Source: Shimazuella soli (lineage in GTDB: Bacteria > Bacillota > Bacilli > Thermoactinomycetales > Thermoactinomycetaceae). Taken from it: a stretch of DNA of 64,000 bases. The translations under genes and the position numbers were made by a program. This document shows positions 1 to 9,439 of this stretch, piece by piece. Under the pieces are notes generated by a model. It did no database searches. It was not told the origin of the DNA and saw only the letters and a list, made by a program, of their open reading frames with translations. Each line of letters opens with the position of its first letter. The stretch's first letter is position 1. The stretch covers positions 372,001 to 436,000 of the forward strand of contig NZ_JAKWBN010000002.1 in the NCBI RefSeq assembly GCF_022511585.1, read 5' to 3'.

Positions 1-570
1 TTTGATGAAGTGATGACTGGTTTTCGTGTAGACTATCACTCAGCACAAGGCAGATATGGAATTACACCGGATTTGACAACGATGGGCAAAGTAATCGGTG
101 GGGGATTACCTGTCGGAGCATTTGGCGGAAAAAGAGAGATCATGCAGATGATTGCTCCTGCTGGAACCGTTTATCAAGCTGGAACTCTTTCTGGAAATCC
201 CTTAGCCATGGCGGGTGGAATTGCAACCCTGCAACAATTATCGCCACAGTCCTATGAGCAATTAGAACATCTTGGTCAGAAGATGGAACAGGGGTTGAGA
301 CAAAATGCGGAAGAAGCTGGTGTTCCGCATCATATAAATCGAGTCGGTTCGATGGTCTGTCTCTTCTTTACCAATGAAAACGTAGTAAGTTTTGACCAAG
401 CAAAAACAGCAGATACTAAGTTGTTTGCAAAATATTATTGTAATATGTTAGCAGAAGGAGTACTATTGCCGCCATCCCAATTTGAAGGAATGTTCCTCTC
501 ACTTGCTCACAGTGAAGAAGATATCAACCAAACATTGGAAGCAAATCGTAATGCATTAAAAAATCTATAG
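1..570 (+). CDS. hemL: Glutamate-1-semialdehyde 2,1-aminomutase, C-terminal part
   Basis: This is the C-terminal ~189 residues of a PLP-dependent class III aminotransferase-fold enzyme; the gene is cut by the window edge and is open from base 1. The fragment begins with the FDEVMTGFR cofactor-binding segment and contains [10 protein letters not shown], whose lysine is the Schiff-base residue of the family, followed by the loop with [10 protein letters not shown] typical of GSA aminomutase. The enzyme converts glutamate-1-semialdehyde to 5-aminolevulinate, the tetrapyrrole precursor, in the cytosol. In Bacillus hemL is followed directly by spoVID and ysxE; here those two genes lie about 9 kb downstream, so a block has been inserted or rearranged between them. 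A hairpin terminator follows the stop. Confidence 0.93.
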   Translation, partial: FDEVMTGFRVDYHSAQGRYGITPDLTTMGKVIGGGLPVGAFGGKREIMQMIAPAGTVYQAGTLSGNPLAMAGGIATLQQLSPQSYEQLEHLGQKMEQGLRQNAEEAGVPHHINRVGSMVCLFFTNENVVSFDQAKTADTKLFAKYYCNMLAEGVLLPPSQFEGMFLSLAHSEEDINQTLEANRNALKNL

Positions 571-582
571 AAAAAATCCGAT

Positions 583-623
583 AAATTGGCTGTTTCTCTT
601 TTAGAGACAGCCAATTTATGTTT
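583..623 (+). terminator. Rho-independent terminator after hemL
   Basis: Arms AAATTGGCTGTTTCT and AGAGACAGCCAATTT form a stem of about 15 bp with one G-U pair and a short T-rich loop. A T-run follows (ATGTTTTTG). It starts 13 bp after the hemL stop. Confidence 0.85.
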
Positions 624-725
624 TTGTTATGCTGAATTTGTATATTTTTATATTGATTTATTAAATCGATTATAGTTTAATGATAAATGTGTCTTAGATT
701 TGAGATTACTTTACAGGGGGTTAAT

Positions 726-739
726 TGTAAGCGCATACT
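726..739 (+). promoter_or_regulatory. Possible CcpA (cre) site upstream of ptsG
   Basis: TGTAAGCGCATACT matches the catabolite-responsive element consensus TGNAARCGNWWNCA except for the last base. It lies about 45 bp upstream of the antiterminator leader. GCGCATA is repeated 17 bp downstream, so the resemblance could be incidental. Confidence 0.35.
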
Positions 740-769
740 TTTTTGCGCATATATGAAAATTTTATCAAC

Positions 770-889
770 TTATACGTGTGACTGATTCGATCAGGCATGA
801 GTAGAAAATATCATTGTGGTGAACGCTAAAGGGTATATGACTACCTTTGGATCTTAGCCAATTGATTTTACTCGTGATCTGGTTTTTTT
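770..889 (+). promoter_or_regulatory. GlcT-type ribonucleic antiterminator (RAT) and overlapping terminator in the ptsG leader
   Basis: The segment ACGTGTGACTGATTCGATCA followed by GGCATGAGT (about 774-802) closely resembles the RAT recognised by the antiterminator GlcT in the Bacillus subtilis ptsG leader. Its 3' part (789-802, GATCAGGCATGAGT) can instead pair with 870-882 (ACTCGTGATCTGG), forming a stem of about 12 bp with one bulge, followed by seven T residues (883-889). RAT formation and terminator formation are therefore mutually exclusive. The inferred logic is glucose-induced antitermination of ptsG. No glcT gene is visible in the window. Confidence 0.8.
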
Positions 890-937
890 GCATTTATTTC
901 CTATTTGCATTTTTCCTTCAGAAAGGGTGTTATATTC

Positions 938-2992
938 GTGTTTAAAAAGCTTTTTGGTCAATTACAAAAAGTTGGGAGAGCACTGATGCTGCCTGTTGCT
1001 ATTTTGCCAGCAGCTGGTATTTTGCTCGGTGTAGGTACTGCCTTACAAAATCCCACATTGATACAATTTATTCCTGCCTTGAATTCCACATGGATTCAGC
1101 TTGTTTCCAACGTATTGTCATCAGCTGGAGATATTATATTCAGCAATCTCTCACTTTTATTTGCTGTTGGGGTTGCCGTTGGACTCGCAGGTGATGGAGT
1201 AGCAGCTCTTGCAGCAATTGTAGGCTATCTCATCATGAATAAGACAATGAGTACCATTTTACTTGCTACTCATCAGTTGGACCCTGCGAAAATCGCCAAT
1301 AACCCGGCGTTTGCAAATGTACTCGGAATTCCGACGTTGCAGACAGGTGTATTTGGAGGAATTATCGTGGGAGCCTTAGCAGCGATTATGTTTAATCGTT
1401 ATTACAAAATTGAACTTCCTTCCTATCTAGGTTTCTTTGCTGGAAAGCGATTTGTTCCTATTGTAACTGGTTTCTTTGCAGTAATCTTAGGTGTTCTCTT
1501 AATCTTTATTTGGCCGCCGATCCAGCATGCTTTAAATGCATTTTCAACCAATATGGTGAATGCTAACTTAACTTTATCCGCGTTTGTGTTTGGGGTTATC
1601 GAACGTTCCTTGATTCCATTTGGGCTCCATCATATTTTTTACGCTCCATTTTGGTTTGAGTTTGGTACCTATGTCACCAAAGCAGGGCAAGTAGTACACG
1701 GGGATCAAAATATTTTCTTTGCTCAATTAAAAGACGGTGTAAAACTAACTGCTGGTACATTTATGGTTGGGAAATTCCCATTTATGATGTTTGGACTGCC
1801 AGCAGCCGCTCTTGCTATGTACCATGAAGCCAGACCAGAACATAAAAAATATGTTGCTGGGATTATGGGCTCAGCTGCTTTAACTTCTTTTTTAACCGGG
1901 ATCACAGAACCAATTGAGTTCACTTTCTTATTTGTAGCGCCTGTCTTGTTCGCCATTCATGCAGTGTTTGCAGGTTTATCCTTTATGGTAATGCAATTGC
2001 TCAATGTGAAAATTGGGATGACATTTTCAGGTGGTGTGATTGACTATCTCTTATTTGGGGTACTTCAAAACCGGACTGCATGGTGGCTTGTTATCCCAGT
2101 AGGTCTTGTATTTGCGGTTATTTATTACTTTGGGTTCCGCTTTGCAATTCGTAAATTCGATCTCAAAACTCCTGGACGTGAAGATCCAAAAGAAGAAAAC
2201 AATCCATCCACCGCCAAAGCCGTTACTGGAAAGAATGAATTGCCAGTTCAAGTACTTGCTGCGCTAGGCGGGAAAGAAAATATTACTCACTTAGATGCAT
2301 GTATTACACGTCTGCGTGTATCGGTCCATGATGCAAAAGATGTGGATAAAGACAGACTCAAAAAGCTTGGTGCGGCTGGGGTGTTGGAAGTTGGTAACAA
2401 TATTCAAGCAATCTTTGGTCCAAAATCGGATACACTAAAAGGGCAAATCCAAGAAGTAATGGAAGGTCGTGCTCCTGCTAATCCGATAAATTCGGAAGAA
2501 ATCGCGGATACGATGACGACTGAACCTGTCGAAGGTAAACTTGATGAGTTTGTAGCTCCAATAGAAGGAAAGGTTGTGCCATTATCTGAAGTTCCGGACC
2601 AAGTATTTTCGCAGAAAATGATGGGCGACGGATTTGCAATCGTACCTTCAAATGGAAAGATAGTAGCTCCATGTGATGGGAAGATCGAAACACTATTTCC
2701 GACCAAACATGCAATTGGGATTACTTCTACGACAGGACATGAGATTTTGATTCATATAGGAATTGATACAGTGGAACTGAAGGGAGAAGGTTTTACTGCT
2801 TACGTCTCTCAGGGAGATCAAGTAAAAAAAGGCCAGCATCTGCTTGATGTCGACCTCGACTTGTTGAAACAGAAAGCTCCATCTACTATTACTCCGATCA
2901 TTTTTACGAACCTAAAAGAAGGGGAAAAAGTAATCATCTTAAAACAAGGAACAGTAAAATTAGAAGAAAATCAAATCGTAAAGATAGATTAA
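938..2992 (+). CDS. ptsG: PTS glucose transporter, fused EIICBA
   Basis: A 684-residue phosphotransferase permease that imports and phosphorylates glucose at the membrane. An N-terminal EIIC domain (about residues 1-420) has many membrane segments. It is followed by an EIIB domain with the phosphorylated cysteine in [10 protein letters not shown] (Cys about 455), and by a C-terminal EIIA domain with [12 protein letters not shown] (phosphoryl His about 606). The GTG at 938 is preferred because AAAGGGTG lies about 10 bp upstream and the protein then starts [10 protein letters not shown] as in ptsG relatives; a TTG at 905 would add 11 residues with no good ribosome-binding site. Length matches Bacillus PtsG (699 residues). 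The leader carries a GlcT-type antiterminator. It sits with zwf and gnd, so glucose uptake and the oxidative pentose phosphate entry steps are grouped. Confidence 0.93.
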   Translation: MFKKLFGQLQKVGRALMLPVAILPAAGILLGVGTALQNPTLIQFIPALNSTWIQLVSNVLSSAGDIIFSNLSLLFAVGVAVGLAGDGVAALAAIVGYLIMNKTMSTILLATHQLDPAKIANNPAFANVLGIPTLQTGVFGGIIVGALAAIMFNRYYKIELPSYLGFFAGKRFVPIVTGFFAVILGVLLIFIWPPIQHALNAFSTNMVNANLTLSAFVFGVIERSLIPFGLHHIFYAPFWFEFGTYVTKAGQVVHGDQNIFFAQLKDGVKLTAGTFMVGKFPFMMFGLPAAALAMYHEARPEHKKYVAGIMGSAALTSFLTGITEPIEFTFLFVAPVLFAIHAVFAGLSFMVMQLLNVKIGMTFSGGVIDYLLFGVLQNRTAWWLVIPVGLVFAVIYYFGFRFAIRKFDLKTPGREDPKEENNPSTAKAVTGKNELPVQVLAALGGKENITHLDACITRLRVSVHDAKDVDKDRLKKLGAAGVLEVGNNIQAIFGPKSDTLKGQIQEVMEGRAPANPINSEEIADTMTTEPVEGKLDEFVAPIEGKVVPLSEVPDQVFSQKMMGDGFAIVPSNGKIVAPCDGKIETLFPTKHAIGITSTTGHEILIHIGIDTVELKGEGFTAYVSQGDQVKKGQHLLDVDLDLLKQKAPSTITPIIFTNLKEGEKVIILKQGTVKLEENQIVKID

Positions 2993-3007
2993 GGTAGAAT
3001 AGGGGAA

Positions 3008-3045
3008 GGAAGACCTGCTGCACGGGTTTTCCTCTTCCTATTTCT
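3008..3045 (+). terminator. Terminator after ptsG
   Basis: GGAAGACC and GGTTTTCC pair (one G-U) around a TGCTGCAC-containing loop, with GGAA/TTCC flanks extending the stem, and a T-rich tail (TATTTCTTTTG). Confidence 0.65.
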
Positions 3046-3197
3046 TTTGTTAGTATTCACTTTGTGGCAACACGAAAAAGACTGACTCTATTTGAGCAAA
3101 AATAGATACAAACAATCCCAAGCTGGATCAGCGAATTTGGATAAAATGCTCATTTAGAAAGCTTATTCTTTCTTATCAAAATGAGGTGTAAAACTTT

Positions 3198-4688
3198 ATG
3201 TCAACTCAGCCAAAAGCAATTGTGGTGATCTTTGGTGCTACAGGTGACTTAGCGAAGCGCAAGTTGTTTCCTTCTCTTTACAAACTGTATAACGCTGATA
3301 AACTTTCTGAAGACTTTGCGGTAGTAGGAGTAGCGAGAGGCGAGATGTCCAATGAAGACTTTCGTCAAAGTGTAATACGTTCTACTGAAAAAACCGAAGG
3401 AAAGATAAAAGATATAAATGATTTTGCTTCCCATTTCTACTTCCATCCGGCAGATGTAACAGACAAAAAATCATTTGATACGCTGCAAACTTTAATACAA
3501 AAACTAGATGATCAATATCATGCAGAAGGTAATCGCATGTTCTACCTCGCCATGGCTCCAGAGTTTTTTGGTACGATCTGCGAGAACCTAAAATCGAGTG
3601 GTTTGTCGTCAACAGATGGTTGGAGTCGTGTAGTCATCGAGAAGCCATTTGGTCATGATTATGAATCAGCAAAAGACTTAAATGATCAAATTGGCCGTGT
3701 ATTTAACGAAGATCAAGTGTATCGAATCGATCACTATCTAGGTAAAGAGATGGTGCAAAACATCACCGTCATTCGCTTTGCAAATGCTATTTTTGAAGAA
3801 CTGTGGAACAACCAATATATTTCCAATATCCAAATTACTTCCAGTGAAACATTAGGGGTGGAAGATCGCGGCAGATACTATGAATCATCTGGAGCGCTTC
3901 TTGACATGGTGCAAAACCATATGCTGCAAATGGTGGCACTTTTAGCCATGGAGCCTCCTATCAATTTGACACGTGATGAGATTCAAAGCGAAAAAGTGAA
4001 GGTGCTGCGCGCATTGCGTCCATTTACGGAAGAGGAAGTAGAACAATACTTTGTTCGAGGACAATATGGAAAAGGTCACATCGAAGATCGTGATGTAATC
4101 GCTTATCGAGAAGAAAATAATGTTGACCCTAACTCTACAACCGAAACATTTGTTGCTGGAAAATTGATGATCGACAATTATCGTTGGGCAGGTGTTCCCA
4201 TCTACATTCGTACCGGAAAACGTATGAAAGAAAAATCAACAAAAATTGTCGTGCAGTTTAAAGATTTACCAATGAATCTCTACCGTGATAAAAATCATCC
4301 TCATCCTAATTTACTGGTAATACATATTCAACCAGATGAAGGAATGACCCTGCATCTCAATGCTCGTCAGCGTGCTGGAGAAGAAGATTCTCTGCCCATT
4401 CAACTGCATTATTGCAGCAACTGCGATGATAAAATGAATACGCCTGAAGCGTATGAGAGACTTTTGTATGATTGTCTATTAGGCGATGCCACTCACTTTA
4501 CCCACTGGGATGAAGTATCCATCTCATGGAAGTTTGTCGATACAATTTCCAAAGCGTGGAACAAAGAAAATGACGTTTCGTTTCCAAATTATGAAGCGGG
4601 TTCGATGGGACCGATGGAGTCCGATCAACTGCTGGCAAGAGATGGCTTCTTCTGGTGGTCGGTTGCAAGCAGACCATCTAATTCTTAA
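3198..4688 (+). CDS. zwf: Glucose-6-phosphate 1-dehydrogenase
   Basis: A 496-residue cytosolic enzyme oxidising glucose-6-phosphate to 6-phosphogluconolactone with NADP, the first step of the oxidative pentose phosphate pathway. The N-terminal Rossmann motif GATGDLAKRKLFP begins at residue 13. The substrate-binding EKPFG occurs near residue 148, and the signature RIDHYLGKE lies near 176-184 with the catalytic histidine at about 179. The ATG at 3198 follows GAGGTG at normal spacing. Length matches the family. The partner enzyme Gnd is encoded about 2.4 kb downstream on the opposite strand, so zwf and gnd are close but not one operon. A hairpin-rich element lies just downstream. Confidence 0.96.
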   Translation: MSTQPKAIVVIFGATGDLAKRKLFPSLYKLYNADKLSEDFAVVGVARGEMSNEDFRQSVIRSTEKTEGKIKDINDFASHFYFHPADVTDKKSFDTLQTLIQKLDDQYHAEGNRMFYLAMAPEFFGTICENLKSSGLSSTDGWSRVVIEKPFGHDYESAKDLNDQIGRVFNEDQVYRIDHYLGKEMVQNITVIRFANAIFEELWNNQYISNIQITSSETLGVEDRGRYYESSGALLDMVQNHMLQMVALLAMEPPINLTRDEIQSEKVKVLRALRPFTEEEVEQYFVRGQYGKGHIEDRDVIAYREENNVDPNSTTETFVAGKLMIDNYRWAGVPIYIRTGKRMKEKSTKIVVQFKDLPMNLYRDKNHPHPNLLVIHIQPDEGMTLHLNARQRAGEEDSLPIQLHYCSNCDDKMNTPEAYERLLYDCLLGDATHFTHWDEVSISWKFVDTISKAWNKENDVSFPNYEAGSMGPMESDQLLARDGFFWWSVASRPSNS

Positions 4689-4722
4689 GGTAAGACAAAC
4701 TGGAGTCATGAGTTAAAAGGCT

Positions 4723-4828
4723 ATTTTTGCCCAACCCCTGAGAAAATACATGAAGGAGTACTTCCCTAAATTGAAACAATTCGGGAGGTGCTCCTTCATG
4801 TTGTTCAGATCGAAGTTGGGTCGAAAAT
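4723..4828. repeat. Nested inverted-repeat element between zwf and a secreted-protein gene
   Basis: Inner arms 4748-4766 and 4783-4801 form a 19-bp stem (starting ACATGAAGGAG, ending CTCCTTCATGT) with only G-U deviations. Outer imperfect arms ATTTTTGCCCAAC (4723-4735) and GTTGGGTCGAAAAT (4815-4828) bracket it, giving a palindromic unit of about 105 bp. It may serve as a bidirectional terminator for the two convergent genes, or be a MITE-like relic. No T-run follows the inner stem. Confidence 0.5.
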
Positions 4829-4867
4829 CAGCCCGTCCAACCAACATTTGAATGGCTTATCTGACGG

Positions 4868-5281
4868 TTAATTATGAAGACAAAAAGAAGTAATGTGGAG
4901 AGTTTTCTTTCCGCCGTTTGAAAAGTATAACGTATATTGTCCTTTCCCTATTTTTTTACTAGATAAAACTAATGTCTTTGTTTGTTTTTTAGTACTGTAG
5001 TAATCGCCTTTTCCACCAGCGACAATTAGACCTTCTTTATTTTCTACTGAAGGGATGTATGCACCTTTAGCATCCCCATACAAGGTAATATCAAGTTTCG
5101 GAGCAAATGAGTTTGTAGCATTAAATTTAAAGTCTTTTGAGAATTTCCCTGATGCTATGTTTGTACTTCCTTTGACCAAGCATTTTGGCTGTGCGTGCGT
5201 TTCATGAGGAAAACTGATTCCTCCTAGTAGGAGTGTACCTGCTATAGCCATAATACCAATAGATTTGGATAAAGTTTTCAT
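4868..5281 (-). CDS. Small secreted protein of unknown function
   Basis: A 137-residue protein with a clear Sec signal peptide: MKTLSK, a hydrophobic core IMAIAGTLLLGGI, and a likely cleavage after residue 31 (THA-QP). The mature part is about 105 residues, lysine- and glycine-rich, with only two cysteines (one near the mature N-terminus, one four residues from the end) that could form a disulfide. It ends with a strand-rich segment. The ATG at 5281 is preceded by AAAGGAAAG. I do not recognise the family. It is the first of three consecutive minus-strand genes for exported or membrane-anchored proteins lying between zwf and gnd, each with its own upstream gap, so they are probably separately transcribed. 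Confidence 0.7.
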   Translation of the reverse strand: MKTLSKSIGIMAIAGTLLLGGISFPHETHAQPKCLVKGSTNIASGKFSKDFKFNATNSFAPKLDITLYGDAKGAYIPSVENKEGLIVAGGKGDYYSTKKQTKTLVLSSKKIGKGQYTLYFSNGGKKTLHITSFCLHN

Positions 5282-5373
5282 CTAGCATCTTTCCTTTCAT
5301 TCTAGGGTAATTTTTATTATATCCACAGATATTTCCGAAATATTTCCAAAGTATTTCAGCTTATTGAACAAAA

Positions 5374-5865
5374 TTAGTAGGAACCAGTGTATTTAGAATA
5401 TTCGAAAATATGGCAATTTGGACCACAAGCATTTGGTTTTATAATTTGAACAGATGCATGGGAAGTATTTGGATTTAAATCATATACCATCCCGCTATAA
5501 CAAGTTGTCTGTCCTGGTAAAATATCACCATTACCACCACTAGTTGAACAACCCATGATTTTTTGATCCTTCGTTCGATTAATCCATCCCTGAACGTTGT
5601 ATCCTTTTGGGAGAGCTTTATTTAATTTTACAAAAGCCCAAGCAGTTTTACAGGAGCTACTAAACATTAGATATACAGTGCCTGATATACCATTGTAGGA
5701 GAATGTGGTGGATTTTGGTGACCAACCTGTATTGTTACACCCAGTTGCCACTGGACTTTTCCCATCATAGTAGTAGTTAGCAGCACTAACACTATGAATA
5801 CTTACAAACAGACCAAGAACACTAACAATGGATACGAGCATACTAATTCTTAATTTATGCCACAA
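5374..5865 (-). CDS. Secreted DUF2690-like protein
   Basis: A 163-residue protein with a signal peptide (MWHKLRISMLVSIVSVLGLF..., likely cleaved after SVSA at residue 28). The mature part starts YYYDGKSPVATGCNN and contains GTVYLMFSSSCKTAWAFVKL. The pattern of a Cys near the start, a G-T-V strand and a later S-C-x-T-A-W-A is what I associate with DUF2690, a small extracellular domain known from actinobacteria and some Bacillales; its function is unknown. Seven cysteines are present, including a CGPNC near the C-terminus, suggesting disulfides. The start is a TTG with GGAGTG upstream; an internal ATG eight codons later is a possible alternative. Confidence 0.65.
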   Translation of the reverse strand: MWHKLRISMLVSIVSVLGLFVSIHSVSAANYYYDGKSPVATGCNNTGWSPKSTTFSYNGISGTVYLMFSSSCKTAWAFVKLNKALPKGYNVQGWINRTKDQKIMGCSTSGGNGDILPGQTTCYSGMVYDLNPNTSHASVQIIKPNACGPNCHIFEYSKYTGSY

Positions 5866-6001
5866 CTAAAATCACACTCCTTATAAATCATCCGATTTTA
5901 ATATATAGAAAATAGAATCAAAAGCCGAGGGAGAAATGTAACCATATACTAGAACCCCATCTGACGGAAAAGTTAACCTTTTTTCATCCTAAATAGCTTC
6001 T

Positions 6002-6700
6002 TTATTGAGAAGGTGTATAATTGATGCAAGTTTTCTCCCTGTGTTTGCCTTTCGTGTCATTGGGTATCCATTTTTCGTTTTTATCCGAGTAACCACAAGC
6101 CTGTACAATCTTTTTTGACTCTTTTTCTTGTAAAAAATAATAAGTTATACCTGGCTCGTTAACAAATTCGGCATTAAAAATAACTGCAAACTTACTGTTT
6201 TTAGATGGGTATTCAGACCCATAATAAAATTGATCAGATTCTTTATATCCTCTTTGTATCATCCAATATTTTACTTGACGGTCACTTGGGCAGTATGTTT
6301 CTCTATGTTTTCTCTCTGGTCTACCATCCAGCAACTTTCCATGGAATAATTCTTTTTTTCTGCTCGTGATCTGTGATCCATTTTGATCATAATAATCACA
6401 GTCTTGCACGATTTCACCTGAATCTCCATATGCGGAGTATTTATAACTAGCTTTTGGTTCATCTTTATAAGTCACAGAGGTGATATATTGATCTGTCTTC
6501 CAATTGTAGTCTGTTTTTAATGATGAAATTTCTGAATCCTTAACACCTTTTTGGTGGAGCATATTTTTTACCTCATTGGTTTGTTTTGTTATCAAATTTG
6601 TATCTCCCTTCGCACTAAAATGAAAAAGGATAAAAAACACACCAACAGAGACAACTATCAGTATTAACAATGTAGTTAAAATCCATTTGGTTATTTTCAT
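6002..6700 (-). CDS. Membrane-anchored protein of unknown function, DUF3139-like repeats
   Basis: A 232-residue protein with one N-terminal membrane segment (ILTTLLILIVVSVGVFFILF, about residues 7-26) and a large extracytoplasmic part. The body contains two similar halves: a helix followed by strands ending in IVQDCDYYDQNG and IVQACGYSDKNE respectively, each preceded by a YKYSAYG or YYFLQEK strand and followed by a K-rich HRET/HREK turn and a Cys. This internal duplication resembles small DUF3139-type lipoprotein-like domains, but the assignment is tentative. ATG 6700 is chosen because GGAGAG lies at ideal spacing; an upstream in-frame start at 6766 lacks a ribosome-binding site. Confidence 0.65.
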   Translation of the reverse strand: MKITKWILTTLLILIVVSVGVFFILFHFSAKGDTNLITKQTNEVKNMLHQKGVKDSEISSLKTDYNWKTDQYITSVTYKDEPKASYKYSAYGDSGEIVQDCDYYDQNGSQITSRKKELFHGKLLDGRPERKHRETYCPSDRQVKYWMIQRGYKESDQFYYGSEYPSKNSKFAVIFNAEFVNEPGITYYFLQEKESKKIVQACGYSDKNEKWIPNDTKGKHREKTCINYTPSQ

Positions 6701-7047
6701 TTGAATCTCTCCTAATTTTTGATTTGTGAGTTTCCCAAATTGCTCCCGGATGAACATTTCTTCCATGAACTAAACCAACAAAAAATGGTTCTCATCCAAA
6801 TACGATAGTGGGTTCGTAATCTTATTTTTCTGTAAATAAACTCATTCTTTTCCACCCGCCAAACCTTCCCGCCTAAAGTTTAAAAACTTCGGTTCTCACT
6901 AACTTAAAGTGTTGCTTTAACAATACCAAGTGCTTCTATTCTTTCCCATTGATTAAGCTTAAGAAAAACTTACACTTTTGTAAGGAAACCTATAATGTTT
7001 CGCTGTGAGTTTGAGGAGTGGAAATCCTTAAGAAAATACAACAAAAA
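6701..7047. other. Intergenic stretch between the anchored protein and gnd
   Basis: About 350 bp with no convincing gene. It should contain the promoter of the minus-strand gene ending at 6002. It also holds short palindromic bits such as AAGTTTAAAAACTT, but no repeat or RNA family I recognise. Confidence 0.5.
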
Positions 7048-7078
7048 AGAGGTTATAGGGATCGTCCTACAACCTCTC
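7048..7078 (-). terminator. Terminator of gnd
   Basis: On the minus strand AGAGGTTGTAGGA pairs with TCCCTATAACCTCT around a short loop, followed by a run of T (TTTTTTGTTG). It lies 14 bp after the gnd stop. Confidence 0.8.
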
Positions 7079-7091
7079 TTGTATACAATTT

Positions 7092-8507
7092 TTATTTCTC
7101 CATCCATTCTGTATGGAAGGTTCCTTCTTCATCAATCCGTTGATACGTATGAGCTCCAAAGTAATCTCTTTGTGCTTGCAGAAGATTTGCAGGCAGCGTT
7201 TCTGTCCGATAGCTGTCATAATAAGCCAAAGCACTGTAAAAGGATGGAGTTGGGATGCCATTTTCAATTGCAACGGTGATGACATGTCGAAGGGCAGATT
7301 GGTATTCTTCAGCAATATTTTTAAAGTATGGATCTAATAACAAGTTGGTCAAATCCGGCTCACGCTCATATGCGTCACTGATTTTTTGCAGGAATTGTGC
7401 CCGGATTATACATCCTCCACGGAAGATCATCGCGATATTCCCATATGGCAAATCCCAGTTGTATTCTTTGGCAGCAGCACGGAGCTGACTGAAGCCTTGG
7501 GCATATGAACATATTTTGCTCAAGTATAATGCTTTACGAATCGCTTCAATCAAGCCTTCTTTGTCCCCGTTATATCGTTTGATTGCTGGACCTTGTAACA
7601 CTTTACTCGCTTTTACTCGTTCTTCTTTCATGGAGGAGATGATGCGGGCAAAAACCGATTCGGTAATGATGGACAGTGGTACCCCAAGTTCCAATGCATC
7701 TTGACTTGTCCATTTTCCAGTTCCTTTTTGGCCGGCTGTATCTAAGATGACGTCGACTAGCGGTTTACCTGTTTTCTCATCTATTTTTGTAAAGATATCA
7801 GCAGTGATCTCGATGAGATAACTATCCAGCTCGCCTTTGTTCCACTCTGCAAAGACCTTATGTAATTCAGGTGCTTCAAGGCCTAATACATGTTTGAGAA
7901 GGAAGTAGGCCTCCGAGATCAATTGCATATCCCCATATTCAATCCCATTGTGAACCATCTTCACATAGTGACCAGCACCGTCAGGACCAATGTAAGTACA
8001 GCATGGATCACCATTTACTTTTGCGGAGATGGCAGTCAAGATCGGTTCTACTAATTCATAGGCTTCTTTTTGTCCGCCGGGCATGATTGAAGGGCCGTGC
8101 AGTGCTCCTTCTTCTCCGCCTGATACTCCTGTTCCAATAAAATGAATTCCATCTGCCTCTAATTCTTTATTCCGGCGGATGGTGTCATGGAAATAAGTGT
8201 TTCCACCATCAATCAAGACGTCGCCTTTATCTAATAGGGGTTTTACTTGTTCGATCGTAGCATCTGTAGGGGCACCAGCTTTGATCATCATTAAGATTTT
8301 GCGGGGTTTTTCGAGGCTCTGCACAAATTCTTCTATACTATATGTACCAACGATATTTTTACCTGCAGCATCTTTTTGGATAAAAGGATCGATCAAGTTT
8401 GTAAAGTTATCAAAAACTGCGACCGAATATCCGCGGCTTTCCATATTTAAGGCAAGGTTTCTGCCCATAACACCTAAACCGATAACACCCATCTGTTGTT
8501 GTTTCAT
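7092..8507 (-). CDS. gnd: 6-phosphogluconate dehydrogenase, decarboxylating
   Basis: A 471-residue cytosolic enzyme converting 6-phosphogluconate to ribulose-5-phosphate, CO2 and NADPH. The NADP-binding motif [13 protein letters not shown] lies near residues 9-21. The catalytic stretch [15 protein letters not shown] lies near residue 185, and the C-terminal all-helical dimer domain ends with [10 protein letters not shown]. The start at 8507 ([10 protein letters not shown]) follows AAGGAG; a longer frame from 8609 has no signal and unlike composition. Length (471) is typical. The gene is on the strand opposite to zwf, separated by three exported-protein genes, and has its own terminator. Confidence 0.96.
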   Translation of the reverse strand: MKQQQMGVIGLGVMGRNLALNMESRGYSVAVFDNFTNLIDPFIQKDAAGKNIVGTYSIEEFVQSLEKPRKILMMIKAGAPTDATIEQVKPLLDKGDVLIDGGNTYFHDTIRRNKELEADGIHFIGTGVSGGEEGALHGPSIMPGGQKEAYELVEPILTAISAKVNGDPCCTYIGPDGAGHYVKMVHNGIEYGDMQLISEAYFLLKHVLGLEAPELHKVFAEWNKGELDSYLIEITADIFTKIDEKTGKPLVDVILDTAGQKGTGKWTSQDALELGVPLSIITESVFARIISSMKEERVKASKVLQGPAIKRYNGDKEGLIEAIRKALYLSKICSYAQGFSQLRAAAKEYNWDLPYGNIAMIFRGGCIIRAQFLQKISDAYEREPDLTNLLLDPYFKNIAEEYQSALRHVITVAIENGIPTPSFYSALAYYDSYRTETLPANLLQAQRDYFGAHTYQRIDEEGTFHTEWMEK

Positions 8508-8706
8508 CTGTATTAACTCCTTCTTGATCAAGTAAATCAAGTGCTCATTTCTTGAAAATAACATATTGCCATATGAAGTTTCAAGTGAGTATGCAGCGCA
8601 AAAAGACAAGTGGAATCTAAGCAGAGTGCACCACTTGCTTATGTTTTGAAGAAGATAGGAACTTTATACCAAGCATATTTGCCATATAAGTAATCTAGAT
8701 AAATAG

Positions 8707-8740
8707 GTACGAAGAATATAGATATCTTCGTACTTATTAT
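8707..8740 (-). terminator. Terminator of the cysteine dioxygenase gene
   Basis: GTACGAAGA and TCTTCGTAC form a 9-bp perfect stem around a nine-base A/T loop, with an A/T-rich tail in the minus direction (CTATTTATC). Confidence 0.65.
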
Positions 8741-9238
8741 TTATCGAATTACAGGATCTTCTAAGTTTGCCTCGCTATATATGTGATTATTTTCAATAGG
8801 TGGGGAGTAGACATGGAAAGTGATCAAAGGTTGGTTGTTCGGATTGTACATGGAGTGAATTTGGTCTTGGGTTACTACAAAATAATTGTTTTGTTCATAT
8901 CGCTCTTCTCTTATCTGCTCTAGATCCCCAGAGGTTTTGTCTATATGGTAGACTCGGTTATATAACACGCCATCAACTACTTTTACACTACAAAAAGATT
9001 CCCCATGGTCGTGTATTGGGGTTTCGACATATGGTGGGATTTGCAATACGATTACTTCAAAAAGCTTGGTTCGAAAGATAACATTTCTTCCATAGTGTAG
9101 AGGGGGAACGGGGGATGTGATATATGGTGAAACGTTTTGATATGTAATATTCCACCTGCGCATTTCTTCTTTTATTATCGAAGGGCTTGGATGAGTAATA
9201 AGTGATAACCATGTAGGTAATTGAGCGGTCAAATCCAT
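8741..9238 (-). CDS. cdoA: Cysteine dioxygenase (cupin)
   Basis: A 165-residue cupin that oxidises cysteine to cysteine sulfinate using a non-haem iron. HDHGESFC gives the first two metal histidines (76 and 78) and Cys83, spaced exactly as His86, His88 and Cys93 of mammalian enzymes. His128 in QIHSM is the third ligand, and Tyr144 in HVYSPP is the partner of the cysteine-tyrosine cross-link. The order and the YGRNVIF and YSPP signatures match bacterial homologues such as Bacillus YubC. A TTG or ATG choice is not at issue: ATG 9238 is preceded by GAGGAAC. It is a single-gene unit between gnd and spoVID. Confidence 0.88.
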   Translation of the reverse strand: MDLTAQLPTWLSLITHPSPSIIKEEMRRWNITYQNVSPYITSPVPPLHYGRNVIFRTKLFEVIVLQIPPYVETPIHDHGESFCSVKVVDGVLYNRVYHIDKTSGDLEQIREERYEQNNYFVVTQDQIHSMYNPNNQPLITFHVYSPPIENNHIYSEANLEDPVIR

Positions 9239-9439
9239 ACTAGTTCCTCCTCATATTTCAACCAAGAAATCCATATACGTCTAATGTATGTGGATGAGAT
9301 GAAATCATGATTTGGCTTCCAAGTGATGAAAAGACAATTTTACATAGCTGTTAACATTTTGTCCGATCTAGTGATAACTCTTTTATCTCGTACATATATT
9401 TCAGCATAAGGGCTTGAAAGATAGAAGGAGGGAGAATAG

